A DNA stretch of 64,000 nt from Cricetibacter osteomyelitidis (GCF_004340985.1 NZ_SLYB01000014.1:1-64000), one strand, 5' to 3'. Positions 16,342-25,717 are shown, numbered from the stretch's first letter. Notes: generated by a model not told the origin, from the letters alone. Program-made: numbers and translations.

Positions 16342-18042
16342 TTATGTTTGGTATTGCAGTGTTATTCCGGAGTCTGAAAAATGAAGTTGTTTGTTACATA
16401 TTTCTAAGGCGGCCGGTCTGTGGGTTACAATAATAAGCGTTTTATCTGTCAGAGTTTTCATATTTTCTAAAATAGCTTTTTCAGTCTTTTCATCTAAAGC
16501 ACTGGTTGCCTCATCGAGTACCAAAATTGGCGATTGAGAATAGATAGCACGTGCTATTGACAAGCGCTGCAATTGACCTTCAGATAAACCTGAACCTTGT
16601 TCCCCTAAAACAAAATCCAATCCCTGAGGAAGTTGCTCAACCAGCTCGCGTGCACAAACCAAATCAAGTGCCTGCCAAAGACGACTTTCATCTTCAGCAG
16701 TCAAACTGTCTGAAAAAGTAATCACTTGACGAATTGTGCCGACCATGAGGAGCTTCACTTGGGGAACATAGGCAAATAAACGATGAAAGCTTGAATCTAA
16801 GGCTACTTTTTCCCCATTTGTCAGGCGTAAGAAAAGTCCCCCTTTTTGGAGCTCATAGATGGAGAGAAGCAATTTAGTCAGAGTGCTTTTTCCACAGCCG
16901 GATGGACCTAAGAAAGCAATATAATCTCCTTTCTGAATCGCTAATTGAATATTTTCCAAAAGTTTTCGATCCGTATAAGAAAAACTTGCTTGTTCAAAAA
17001 CAATAGCATCAAGCTTTCTATAAAATTTTGTAATTTCGGAATGCGTCTTCAACTCTGTTTTCAGAACTTTAAGTTCTTCTACTTCCATTAAGCGTTCGCA
17101 ACTAACTAACATGGAATAAAAACTCGGAATATAGACAGTTGCATTTGCAAATGGATAACTAACTTGGGTAACCAAGCGAGTAATCGCTATAAAAGTCCCA
17201 TAAGACATCGTTCCGATGTAAATGCCGTAGGCACAGTAAACCGCAGTGGATATATAGGCTAACTGTAGAACGGCACTGAGACCTGTAAAATTGATATTGG
17301 AGAATGTAGCCTGTTCTAATCTGGCTTTTTTGTGTTCATCCAAATACTGTTGTGACTGTTTATTCACTCTTTGCTGAATAGAGAAAGCATTAATTATTAA
17401 GAGACTACTCAAATAATCTTGATAGAAGGCTTGCAGTTGGCTAACTTTTTCTTGAATATTACGGTACAGATAACGCAGCTTTAACTTTAATCCCAGACCA
17501 ATCATAATATAAAGCAGCCCCATCGGAAAAATGAACCACAAAAATTTGCTATCAATATAGCTCATCGTCAGTAGAACGGCAAAGAGTCTGCTAAAGACAC
17601 CAACTAAACCCGGAACGACTGTAGCCACTCCTCGTGAAATAATTCCGGTATCTGATGTAAGGCGACTTAGCCATTCACCGGTATGGATTTGAGAAATAGA
17701 TTGGGAATCCCTTTGAAGCAGAGTCGTCAATAAGTAAGTCTTAAAGTGATTTTCAATATTAGCTTTAGCTGCTTCCTCTTGATAACGTTGTAGCGATTGA
17801 AGGATGAGTTGAATAAGTACAATCATCAGGAGCATCGTGGCTGAAAACCAAAAAACTTGACTATCTTTTGAAACTGCTGCATCAATGATATTGCGAAAAT
17901 AAACCACAAATACGACTGATAAAACAGATAGAACCAACTCTAAAGTACAAAGTAAGGCTACCTGCAATTTATGAGAAGTAGGTAAAGTGAAAAATAACCA
18001 TGTCAAGATTTTTTTAAAAGACAAGTATTGTAACTCTTTCAT
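16342..18042 (-). CDS. ABC exporter, fused membrane and ATPase domains
   Basis: A 566-residue half-transporter: six predicted membrane helices, then an ATPase domain with GPSGCGKST, LSEGQLQRLSIARAI and ILVLDEATSALDE. The protein starts directly with the membrane domain; there is no N-terminal C39 peptidase as in bacteriocin exporters. Its ATG overlaps the stop of the S26-type peptidase gene by 4 nt, so leader removal is probably supplied by that partner. Likely exports the mature peptides. Confidence 0.88.
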   Translation of the reverse strand: MKELQYLSFKKILTWLFFTLPTSHKLQVALLCTLELVLSVLSVVFVVYFRNIIDAAVSKDSQVFWFSATMLLMIVLIQLILQSLQRYQEEAAKANIENHFKTYLLTTLLQRDSQSISQIHTGEWLSRLTSDTGIISRGVATVVPGLVGVFSRLFAVLLTMSYIDSKFLWFIFPMGLLYIMIGLGLKLKLRYLYRNIQEKVSQLQAFYQDYLSSLLIINAFSIQQRVNKQSQQYLDEHKKARLEQATFSNINFTGLSAVLQLAYISTAVYCAYGIYIGTMSYGTFIAITRLVTQVSYPFANATVYIPSFYSMLVSCERLMEVEELKVLKTELKTHSEITKFYRKLDAIVFEQASFSYTDRKLLENIQLAIQKGDYIAFLGPSGCGKSTLTKLLLSIYELQKGGLFLRLTNGEKVALDSSFHRLFAYVPQVKLLMVGTIRQVITFSDSLTAEDESRLWQALDLVCARELVEQLPQGLDFVLGEQGSGLSEGQLQRLSIARAIYSQSPILVLDEATSALDEKTEKAILENMKTLTDKTLIIVTHRPAALEICNKQLHFSDSGITLQYQT

Positions 18043-18497
18043 TTCCCTATGATCTTTCTTTTAAGTTTGGAGAGTTGCTGGCGAAAAAGCATTAATGGTT
18101 TACGAAACCAAAAGCTGTGTCGCCACACCAGAACATAAGCTTGGTAAGCTTTGCTATCTGTTGAAAACCATTTTCCATTCCGATAAATTTTTGTTACATA
18201 GCCAAAAACCTGTTCTCGCGGTACTTTTTCACCATACACACAATTGTCCCCGCGCGTGTAGTAATAATCATCATCTGAAGCAATTAGGCGATGTAGGACT
18301 AGCTGACCATTGGATTGTTTTTGGAAAATAGGAATATCACCGATGGCTAGCTGATGATGCGTCAGCGGTTCTAGATAAATTTGGGTGGCTTTCGGATGGT
18401 TCTTATCGTACAAGAGCGGACGCATACTAACTCCTTGGGTAAAATAAATGATCGATTGACCCGCTTCTAATTCTTTTCGAATAAGGGAGCTATGCAC
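18039..18497 (-). CDS. S26-like (signal peptidase-type) protease, Ser/His
   Basis: A 152-residue protein with the signal peptidase fold motifs: TQGVSMRPLL (nucleophile Ser24), LVLHRLI where His69 stands in the place of the bacterial catalytic Lys, and YTRGDNC (residues 80-86). A His in that position is typical of SipW/ER-type enzymes. No clear N-terminal membrane anchor is present. It starts with GTG after GAGGA, 40 bp past the erpA stop, with no terminator between, so it may share erpA transcription. Likely cuts the peptide leaders. It could instead be inactive or regulatory. Confidence 0.75.
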   Translation of the reverse strand: MHSSLIRKELEAGQSIIYFTQGVSMRPLLYDKNHPKATQIYLEPLTHHQLAIGDIPIFQKQSNGQLVLHRLIASDDDYYYTRGDNCVYGEKVPREQVFGYVTKIYRNGKWFSTDSKAYQAYVLVWRHSFWFRKPLMLFRQQLSKLKRKIIGK

Positions 18498-18536
18498 AAT
18501 TTTGTCCTCGCCAATGTACTTTTTGACATTAAAAAA

Positions 18537-18878
18537 TTAGATGCTGAAAGATGAACCGCAACCACAAGTGCTTGATGCATTTGGGTTATTGACGATAAAA
18601 CGAGAACCTTCCAAACCTTCGGTGTAATCCACTGTGCCGCCGATTAAATATTGCAAACTCATCGGGTCAACCACCAACTGCACACCGGAATTTTCAATGG
18701 TTAAATCGCCGTCATTGACTTTTTCATCAAACGTAAAGCCGTATTGGAAACCGCTACAACCGCCGCCGGTGATATATACGCGTAATTTAAGTGCTTGATT
18801 ATCTTCTTCACTGATTAATGATTTCACTTTTTTTGCCGCTGCATCCGTAAAGATCAATGGCACTGTAATATCTGACAT
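18537..18878 (-). CDS. erpA: Iron-sulfur cluster insertion protein ErpA
   Basis: A-type carrier that delivers Fe-S clusters to target proteins. The 113-residue protein keeps [11 protein letters not shown] and the C-terminal [11 protein letters not shown], giving the three conserved cysteines. The ATG at 18878 matches the known N-terminus (MSD...); a GTG four codons upstream is less likely. It marks the right border of the peptide-modification region. Confidence 0.95.
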   Translation of the reverse strand: MSDITVPLIFTDAAAKKVKSLISEEDNQALKLRVYITGGGCSGFQYGFTFDEKVNDGDLTIENSGVQLVVDPMSLQYLIGGTVDYTEGLEGSRFIVNNPNASSTCGCGSSFSI

Positions 18879-19016
18879 ATTTTTTCTCACATAATAAAAA
18901 ATTGGCGTTATTATCTATCAACCGACTAAAGCGTTCAAGTATTTTGTGGAATATCTTATTTAGTTAGTGCTATTATAAGCAACACGTTTTTATCACAGAG
19001 TGGACTGGAGAAAGTA

Positions 19017-19823
19017 ATGAGTATTCCATTAAGAACAGAAGAAGAAATTGTAAAATTACGGGAGACCTGTAAATTGGCATCAGATATATTAGTGATGATT
19101 GAACCCTATGTGAAACCCGGTGTGACGACGGGTGAGTTGGATCGGATTTGTCACGAGTATATGGTTAATGAGCAAAAAGTGATTCCCGCCTGTTTGAATT
19201 ATCACGGTTTTCCTTATGCAACTTGTATTTCCGTTAACGAAGTAGTGTGTCATGGATTTCCAAGCTTTGATAAAGTATTGAAACAAGGTGATATTGTTAA
19301 TATTGATGTGACGGTAATCAAAGACGGTTATTTCGGCGATAATTCCAAAATGTACGTGGTGGGCGGTAAAACCAATATCCGCAGTCAAAAATTAGTAGAT
19401 GCGGCACAAGAAGCCTTGTATGTGGGCTTGCGGACAGTGAAACCGGGAATTCGTTTAAATGAAATCGGTAAAGCGGTACAAAAATATACGGAAGCACAAA
19501 CCTTTAGCGTAGTACGTGAATATTGCGGGCATGGTATCGGAACGCAGTTCCATTGTGAACCTCAAGTGTTACATTATTATGCCGACGACGGCGGTGTGAT
19601 CTTAAAAGAAGGTATGGTGTTTACTATTGAACCGATGATCAATGCAGGTAAAAAAGAAGTGCGTTTAATGAATGACGGTTGGACGGTGAAAACCAAAGAT
19701 CGCAGTCATTCCGCACAATTTGAACATCAACTCGTGGTTACCAAAGACGGTTGCGAGGTGATGACGATTCGCGATGAAGAAATTGCGGAAGGCCGTATTT
19801 CACGGATTATGGTAAATGTGTAA
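19017..19823 (+). CDS. map: Methionine aminopeptidase, type I
   Basis: Removes the initiator Met from nascent proteins. The 268-residue protein has the pita-bread fold signatures: NYHGFPYATCISVNEVVCHG, NIDVTVIKDGYFGDNSKM (two metal-binding Asp), CGHGIG (His) and FTIEPMIN (Glu). It is preceded by a GGAG ribosome site and lies divergent to erpA. Confidence 0.96.
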   Translation: MSIPLRTEEEIVKLRETCKLASDILVMIEPYVKPGVTTGELDRICHEYMVNEQKVIPACLNYHGFPYATCISVNEVVCHGFPSFDKVLKQGDIVNIDVTVIKDGYFGDNSKMYVVGGKTNIRSQKLVDAAQEALYVGLRTVKPGIRLNEIGKAVQKYTEAQTFSVVREYCGHGIGTQFHCEPQVLHYYADDGGVILKEGMVFTIEPMINAGKKEVRLMNDGWTVKTKDRSHSAQFEHQLVVTKDGCEVMTIRDEEIAEGRISRIMVNV

Positions 19824-19836
19824 CTATCTTGCTAAA

Positions 19837-19868
19837 AAACGGTGGGTTGATTCCACCGTTTTTGTTTT
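19837..19868. terminator. Terminator between map and the aromatic permease gene
   Basis: Stem AACGGTGG / CCACCGTT, 7-nt loop, T-rich tract on both strands; serves the convergent pair. Confidence 0.8.
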
Positions 19869-19873
19869 GTCCG

Positions 19874-21082
19874 TTAACCAATTACAGGCGGTAGATAACC
19901 TACTTTAATAATAAATGGTACATTCATAATCAATAATCCGAGTAATAATGCAATAATCAATGAAATATTACCGCCGGTTACTCGGTAAGGCAGATCCGGA
20001 TCTAATTTTCTGGCTCTCCATGCTAATCCTACCGGTAATACCAAACCATAAAAGGTAAACATTTGACCGGCATAACCTAACGCGACGATAAATCCGTCCG
20101 GATAGAATAATGCAAAGCAGAGTGGCGGCACAAAGGTCAATAAGCCTAATAATAAACGGTTCGGACGAACTTTAAAACGTTTTAATAAATCCGCTAATGT
20201 ATCAAATAATGCCAATGATACCCCTAAAAATGAGGTAATGAGTGCAAGTGTTGAAAAAGTACGCACCGCACCACTGATTAAACCACTGCCGGTTGCATTA
20301 TGAGTCGCATTAACCAAGCCATTTAAGGTCGGATCGTTACGGATAATTTGAATAAATTCCATTTGACTGAATACACCGTGAGTTGCCATTTGCCACAGAA
20401 TATACGCTACTAACGGAATTGCCGTTCCCGTAATAATCGCGGTACGTAAACGGCGGATATCACCGTCTAGGTAATTATTAATGCTTGGAATTACAACATG
20501 GAAACCAAAAGAAGTGAAGAATACCGGGCTGGCCGAAATAATCAAAAAATGATGTAACGGCATTGCCATTAGATTTTCCACGGAAACTTTAGGTAACATC
20601 ATTACTAACACCAAACCGAAAGCGACCAGTTTGAATAAGAATAGTAATCGGGTCACAATATCTACACTGCCGGTGCCGATGATAATAAACATCCCCAGTA
20701 CTACGGTAAATAAAGTAATGGAAATCGGCACCGCACTTTCGCCTAAAAACGGTAAAATTCCCGCCAGAAGCGAACCACCGCCCGTAACGTATGCGGATAA
20801 AATAGCGTACATGAAGATCACAAGCGAAAGTGTCGCTAAAATGCGTCCGACCGGGCCAAAGTATTGCTCCGCTAATGTCGCAATGCCGGCATCCTTCGCT
20901 GAGGTTTGATACACCTCTACAAACAGCAAGGCACTGTAAGAAAGTAATAGCCATAGAATAATCAATAAAGCTAAGGTAAAACCAAAGCCCATTTCTGCAG
21001 ATGTGAGCGGCATTGCCAGCATTCCGGCTCCGATTGTCGTACCGGCAACAATCAATGCACTGCCGAAGGTTTTATTTTTCAT
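19874..21082 (-). CDS. tyrP: Aromatic amino acid permease, TyrP type
   Basis: Inner-membrane proton-coupled symporter of the HAAAP family. The 402-residue protein begins MKNKTFGSALIVAGTTIGAG and has about eleven membrane helices. AGGGAGAAACG precedes this ATG, while a TTG seven codons upstream lies before that ribosome site, so 21082 is preferred. Sequence pattern fits TyrP (tyrosine) better than Mtr, but substrate choice is not certain. Confidence 0.85.
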   Translation of the reverse strand: MKNKTFGSALIVAGTTIGAGMLAMPLTSAEMGFGFTLALLIILWLLLSYSALLFVEVYQTSAKDAGIATLAEQYFGPVGRILATLSLVIFMYAILSAYVTGGGSLLAGILPFLGESAVPISITLFTVVLGMFIIIGTGSVDIVTRLLFLFKLVAFGLVLVMMLPKVSVENLMAMPLHHFLIISASPVFFTSFGFHVVIPSINNYLDGDIRRLRTAIITGTAIPLVAYILWQMATHGVFSQMEFIQIIRNDPTLNGLVNATHNATGSGLISGAVRTFSTLALITSFLGVSLALFDTLADLLKRFKVRPNRLLLGLLTFVPPLCFALFYPDGFIVALGYAGQMFTFYGLVLPVGLAWRARKLDPDLPYRVTGGNISLIIALLLGLLIMNVPFIIKVGYLPPVIG

Positions 21083-21248
21083 CGTTTCTCCCTTTAATAA
21101 CAATGTAAAAGAGCGGTTATTTTACTGGGAAAACTTTACAATGTAATTATTTTTTTACATTTTGTTGCGGGTAAATTTGCTGATTGGATATGTTTTGAAC
21201 ATAAAAAAAGGACAATTAAGCCCTTTAGTAATTTTATCTTAAATTATT

Positions 21249-22109
21249 TTATTTTTTCTTTGCCAACATTGTGACAAATTTCATTTTAATACGGTTGCCG
21301 TTTTCATCGGTTTTGTGCAATTCGCCCATTTCTTCATTGTATTTAATGAATTCCCAATCGGTGTAGTAATCTTTCAATTCATTTTCTTTAAAAGTGAAAG
21401 AGAACGGTAGCGGGCAAGGCACATCATCGGTGGACATGGCCGCTACGATCAAGTTGTAACCGCCCGTATTGGTATGTGCTTGCATATTGCGAAGGATGTG
21501 AGGCACGGCATCGCGGTTTAGGAGCATAAACACCACGGTAGAAAGAATGAAATCGTAGTTTTCTTGAATCTTGGCACTGTTAATATCATAAAGTGCGGTG
21601 TTAATATTAAAATTTTCTTTTTCTGCGGTGCTCGCTAAGAATTGTAAACCGGTTTCATTGTGATCCCACGCGGTCACATCATAGCCCAATAAACTTAAGA
21701 ACAATGAGTTACGACCTTGCCCGCAGCCTAAGTCCAACACTTTGCAAGGTTTGATAATTTCTACCGCACTTTTTACTTCCGAGTGAGTGGCGGTCATATT
21801 GTATTTTTTGCTGAAATAATCGGCTTTTTGACAATAGAATTCCAAGTAACATTGTAAATCGTCCGACATCGCTTCAACACGGTGCCATAATTGCGGTTCT
21901 ACAAACGGCGTGTCATCGTTCGCAGTGAAAATGTGTTCACTGACTACATCACCTTCTTCCGTTAAGACATAGAATTTTAATTTACCTTGTAAAACCGTCA
22001 CTTTGCCCCAAGTACCTACTTTTGTATTGTGTTTTTCTTGGAACATTTTCGGTAAGCTGTCTTTTGTCCAAACTGGCATTTTTTTGTAACAAATTAATTC
22101 GTTTTGCAT
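21249..22109 (-). CDS. tehB: Tellurite/S-adenosylmethionine methyltransferase TehB
   Basis: A 286-residue two-domain protein: an N-terminal cupin-like domain (MPVWTKDSLPKMFQEKHNTKVGTW) and a class I methyltransferase domain with CKVLDLGCGQGRNSLFL. It is the long Haemophilus form; E. coli TehB has the methyltransferase domain only. In H. influenzae it contributes to tellurite and oxidant resistance and heme use. The ATG at 22109 follows GGAGTTTAAA and gives the known N-terminus; a longer reading is AT-rich upstream sequence. Confidence 0.94.
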   Translation of the reverse strand: MQNELICYKKMPVWTKDSLPKMFQEKHNTKVGTWGKVTVLQGKLKFYVLTEEGDVVSEHIFTANDDTPFVEPQLWHRVEAMSDDLQCYLEFYCQKADYFSKKYNMTATHSEVKSAVEIIKPCKVLDLGCGQGRNSLFLSLLGYDVTAWDHNETGLQFLASTAEKENFNINTALYDINSAKIQENYDFILSTVVFMLLNRDAVPHILRNMQAHTNTGGYNLIVAAMSTDDVPCPLPFSFTFKENELKDYYTDWEFIKYNEEMGELHKTDENGNRIKMKFVTMLAKKK

Positions 22110-22229
22110 TTTAAACTCCAAAATATGATATCTAAGTATTAAATAGTTGAGTGCAATGGTAGGATATTTTATTGTAATGTGCAACCAATTTATTTGTACA
22201 AATAATTAGCTTTTCATAAAAAACTCTTG

Positions 22230-22235
22230 TATAAT
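22230..22235 (+). promoter_or_regulatory. rplM promoter -10 box
   Basis: Consensus TATAAT with a start expected near 22241. The -35 region is weak. Confidence 0.65.
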
Positions 22236-22240
22236 CACGC

Positions 22241-22383
22241 GACCCTGTAAATGTGACGGATTCCCACCGCACATTATTATTTTGTCGAGATCGCACTCGA
22301 AGGGGTGGAGATTGAGATCAATGGTTGTGCTTAATTTTTATATAGGCACAGGGTTTAAAATAAAATTATTGGTAATTTATTAA
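22241..22383 (+). promoter_or_regulatory. Structured 5' leader of rplM-rpsI
   Basis: A 143-nt untranslated leader. ACCCTGT at 22242-22248, next to the predicted transcript start, pairs with ACAGGGT at 22348-22354 just before the coding region. Inside are CCACC/GGTGG (22264-22268 with 22304-22308) and a hairpin TCGAG/CTCGA (22285-22300). In E. coli, L13 represses its own operon through the rplM leader, so this is probably the same kind of control site. Confidence 0.6.
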
Positions 22384-22812
22384 ATGAAAACTTTTGTAGC
22401 AAAACCAGAAACGGTACAACGCGACTGGTATGTAGTAGATGCGACAGGTAAAACTTTAGGTCGTTTAGCGACTGAATTGGCACGTCGCCTTCGTGGTAAA
22501 CATAAAGCAGAATATACTCCGCACGTTGATACCGGCGATTATATTATTGTCATTAACGCTGATAAAGTAGCTGTAACAGGTAAAAAAGAAAGCGATAAAA
22601 TTTACTACTGGCACACCGGCTATGTAGGTGGCATTAAACAAGCGACTTTCAAAGAGATGATTCAACGCCGTCCGGAAGCTGTGATTGAAATTGCGGTTAA
22701 AGGTATGTTGCCAAAAGGGCCGTTAGGTCGTGCAATGTTCCGTAAATTAAAAGTGTATGCAGGTGCAGAGCATCAACACGCAGCACAACAACCACAAGTT
22801 TTAGATATTTAA
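22384..22812 (+). CDS. rplM: 50S ribosomal protein L13
   Basis: Standard 142-residue L13 beginning [20 protein letters not shown], with the conserved GRLAT and [11 protein letters not shown] motifs. Co-transcribed with rpsI, 17 bp downstream. Confidence 0.98.
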   Translation: MKTFVAKPETVQRDWYVVDATGKTLGRLATELARRLRGKHKAEYTPHVDTGDYIIVINADKVAVTGKKESDKIYYWHTGYVGGIKQATFKEMIQRRPEAVIEIAVKGMLPKGPLGRAMFRKLKVYAGAEHQHAAQQPQVLDI

Positions 22813-22829
22813 TCACGAGGTAAAACAAA

Positions 22830-23222
22830 ATGGCAGAGAATCAAAACTACGGCACAGGTCGCCGCAAAAGCTCTTCAGCTCGTGTATTTATCAAACCGGG
22901 CAGTGGTAACATCACTATCAACCAACGTTCTTTAGACGTATACTTCGGTCGTGAAACTTCACGCATGGTAGTACGTCAGCCTTTAGAATTAGTTGAGTTA
23001 ACTGACAAATTAGACTTATACATCACTGTTAAAGGTGGTGGTATTTCTGGTCAGGCAGGTGCTATTCGTCATGGTATTACACGTGCATTGATGGAATATG
23101 ATGAGACTTTACGTCCTGCATTACGTGCAGCCGGCTTTGTTACTCGTGACGCACGTCGCGTTGAACGTAAAAAAGTGGGTTTACACAAAGCACGTCGTCG
23201 TCCGCAATACTCCAAACGTTAA
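22830..23222 (+). CDS. rpsI: 30S ribosomal protein S9
   Basis: Standard 130-residue S9 ([15 protein letters not shown] at the start, basic tail ending PQYSKR). The tail reaches the ribosomal P site. Second gene of the rplM operon. Confidence 0.98.
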   Translation: MAENQNYGTGRRKSSSARVFIKPGSGNITINQRSLDVYFGRETSRMVVRQPLELVELTDKLDLYITVKGGGISGQAGAIRHGITRALMEYDETLRPALRAAGFVTRDARRVERKKVGLHKARRRPQYSKR

Positions 23223-23515
23223 GGTGCGACAAGTTGTCGTACTTATGGCAAGATGGTTTCACCACCCGCTGCCAACTTTTCAAGTACCCCTCGGGGTACT
23301 TGGGAAGCAGACAATATCAGTTCAAATTTATCTCTTAATTTACATCAACATCTTTTATAGTCATCATTACTTTGCTAATTTTAATCGGTTTTTTTGCACA
23401 AATACTTTTTCTTATTTAGTGAAAGAATAAAAGTGCGGTGAAAAAATTAAATATTTAGCAGAGAGAAAAATTTCGTTATAATAACTGCTCTTTTTAGCCT
23501 ACAAATTATTTATAA
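23223..23515. other. Intergenic region with two strong inverted repeats
   Basis: Between rpsI and folP there is no recognisable gene. Two inverted repeats are present: a near-palindrome around TGCGACAAGTTGTCG at 23223-23240, and CAAGTACCC / GGGTACTTG at 23281-23302. The second has no T tract on the plus strand, so it is not a typical terminator. An uptake signal lies near 23430. Confidence 0.5.
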
Positions 23516-24346
23516 ATGCAACTACAAGCCAATCAACGAATTTTAGATTTAAGCATTCCGCAAATTATGGGAATTCTTAATTTCACACCGGATTCTTTTT
23601 CCGATAGCGGAAAATTTTTCCAAAAAGACACCGCACTTTTCCAAGTAGAAAAAATGTTAAATGCCGGTGCCACAATTATTGATATTGGTGGTGAATCCAC
23701 CCGTCCCATGGCCGATGAAGTGACTCTTGAACAAGAACTGGAACGAGTTATACCGCTGGTAGAAGCAGTGCGAAAAAATTTCGATTGCTGGATTTCCGTG
23801 GATACTTCAAAAGCACAGGTGATGCGGGAGTCTGCCAAGGTTGGGATGGATATTATTAATGATATCAGAGCATTACAAGAACCCGATGCTTTGCAAACAG
23901 CCGCTGAGCTGACATTGCCGGTGTGCATTATGCATATGCAGGGGCAGCCCCGCACTATGCAGGCAAATCCGCAATATGATGATGTGGTGCAAGATGTGAA
24001 GCAATGGCTGTTAGCACGGGCAGAACTTTGCATTAAAGCCGGTGTCAAAAAAGAGAACTTGATTTTTGATCCGGGGTTTGGCTTCGGCAAAAGTGTGGAG
24101 CATAATTATCAGTTATTGAAGCATTTAGATGAATTTTGTGCCTTGGGCTATCCCGTATTATCCGGGCTTTCCCGCAAATCAATGATTGGGGGAATATTAG
24201 ATAAACCCGTAGATCAACGCACGACGGGCAGTGTAACCGGTGCGTTGATTTCTGCGATGAAAGGGGCAAAAATTTTACGCGTGCACGATGTGGAACAAAC
24301 CATGGATGCATTAAAAATTTGGCTTGCAACAGAAAAAGTAAAATAA
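23516..24346 (+). CDS. folP: Dihydropteroate synthase
   Basis: Condenses pterin pyrophosphate with p-aminobenzoate in folate synthesis; target of sulfonamides. The 276-residue TIM-barrel protein has MGILNFTPDSFSDSG, DIGGESTRP, FDPGFGFGKS and SGLSRKSMIG. Followed 25 bp later by glmM, the usual gammaproteobacterial order. Confidence 0.97.
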   Translation: MQLQANQRILDLSIPQIMGILNFTPDSFSDSGKFFQKDTALFQVEKMLNAGATIIDIGGESTRPMADEVTLEQELERVIPLVEAVRKNFDCWISVDTSKAQVMRESAKVGMDIINDIRALQEPDALQTAAELTLPVCIMHMQGQPRTMQANPQYDDVVQDVKQWLLARAELCIKAGVKKENLIFDPGFGFGKSVEHNYQLLKHLDEFCALGYPVLSGLSRKSMIGGILDKPVDQRTTGSVTGALISAMKGAKILRVHDVEQTMDALKIWLATEKVK

Positions 24347-24371
24347 CTATTAAAAATTTAGAGGACTAACT

Positions 24372-25706
24372 ATGGCAGAACGTAAATATTTCGGTACAGA
24401 CGGTGTACGCGGTAGAGTGGGACAATTTCCAATTACTCCGGAATTTGCTTTAAAACTCGGTTGGGCGGCAGGCAAAGTGTTGGCGACCCAAGGATCCCGT
24501 CAAGTATTGATCGGTAAAGATACGCGTATTTCCGGCTATATGTTGGAATCTGCCCTTGAAGCGGGACTTGCCGCAGCGGGTTTATCTGCGGCGTTTATCG
24601 GCCCTATGCCGACACCGGCGGTAGCTTATTTGACACGTACCTTCCGTGCGGAAGCGGGAGTGGTAATTTCTGCCTCACACAATCCTTATTTTGATAACGG
24701 AATTAAATTTTTCTCTGCACAAGGCACAAAATTGCCGGACGAGGTGGAAGAAGCCATTGAAGCTATGTTGGAGCAACCGATGGATTGTGTGGAATCCGCA
24801 GAACTTGGGCGTGCCAGTCGTATCAATGATGCTGCCGGTCGTTATATTGAATTTTGCAAAAGCACGTTCCCGAATCATTTAAGTTTAAGCGGTTATAAAA
24901 TTGTGGTGGATTGTGCTAATGGTGCAACCTACCATATCGCTCCGAATGTGATGCGTGAGCTGGGGGCTGAAGTCATTGAAATCGGTACTAAACCTAATGG
25001 TATGAATATTAATGAAAAATGCGGTGCCACCGATATTAAAGCCTTGCAAGATAAAGTGCTTGAAGTAAAAGCGGATGTAGGCTTGGCTTATGATGGTGAC
25101 GGCGACCGCATTATGATGGTGGATCACAAAGGCAATAAAGTCGATGGTGACCAAATTTTATTTATTATTGCCCGTGAAGCACAGCGTTCCGGTACATTAA
25201 AAGGCGGCGTAGTAGGCACATTAATGAGCAATATGCGATTAGAACTCGCCCTTAAAGAATTGGCGATTCCGTTTATCCGTGCTAACGTGGGCGACCGTTA
25301 TGTACTTGAAAAAATGCAGGAAAATAACTGGGGCTTAGGCGGTGAAAATTCCGGCCACATTATTATTGCGGATAAAAACACCACGGGTGACGGCATTATT
25401 GCTTCTTTAGCCGTATTGAATGCTATGGTGCACCATCGTTTATCTTTAAATGATCTAGCCGGTGCAGTGCAATTATTCCCGCAAGTGTTAATTAATGTAC
25501 GTTTTGCCGGCGGGGTGGATCCGTTAGAAAGCGAAGCAGTAAAAGTCGCTGCACAGAATGCAGAACAACAATTAGCAGGTAAAGGCCGCATTCTATTGCG
25601 TAAATCCGGCACCGAGCCGTTAATTCGCGTGATGGTGGAAGCTCAGGACGGGGATTTGGCTCAACGCTGTGCCGAGCAAATTGCCGAAGCAGTGAAGACG
25701 AATTAA
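24372..25706 (+). CDS. glmM: Phosphoglucosamine mutase
   Basis: Interconverts glucosamine 6- and 1-phosphate on the way to UDP-GlcNAc. The 444-residue protein has the phosphoserine loop [15 protein letters not shown], the metal loop DGDGDR and the sugar-binding GGENSGH and [12 protein letters not shown] motifs. A GAGGAC site precedes the ATG. Confidence 0.97.
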   Translation: MAERKYFGTDGVRGRVGQFPITPEFALKLGWAAGKVLATQGSRQVLIGKDTRISGYMLESALEAGLAAAGLSAAFIGPMPTPAVAYLTRTFRAEAGVVISASHNPYFDNGIKFFSAQGTKLPDEVEEAIEAMLEQPMDCVESAELGRASRINDAAGRYIEFCKSTFPNHLSLSGYKIVVDCANGATYHIAPNVMRELGAEVIEIGTKPNGMNINEKCGATDIKALQDKVLEVKADVGLAYDGDGDRIMMVDHKGNKVDGDQILFIIAREAQRSGTLKGGVVGTLMSNMRLELALKELAIPFIRANVGDRYVLEKMQENNWGLGGENSGHIIIADKNTTGDGIIASLAVLNAMVHHRLSLNDLAGAVQLFPQVLINVRFAGGVDPLESEAVKVAAQNAEQQLAGKGRILLRKSGTEPLIRVMVEAQDGDLAQRCAEQIAEAVKTN

Positions 25707-25717
25707 ATGATTAAAAG

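Noticed and set aside
9414-18497. Lasso peptide cluster
   Set aside because: The leader has a YxxP motif and the kinase and nucleotidyltransferase resemble lasso-associated families, but there is no asparagine-synthetase-like cyclase or transglutaminase-like B2 protease.
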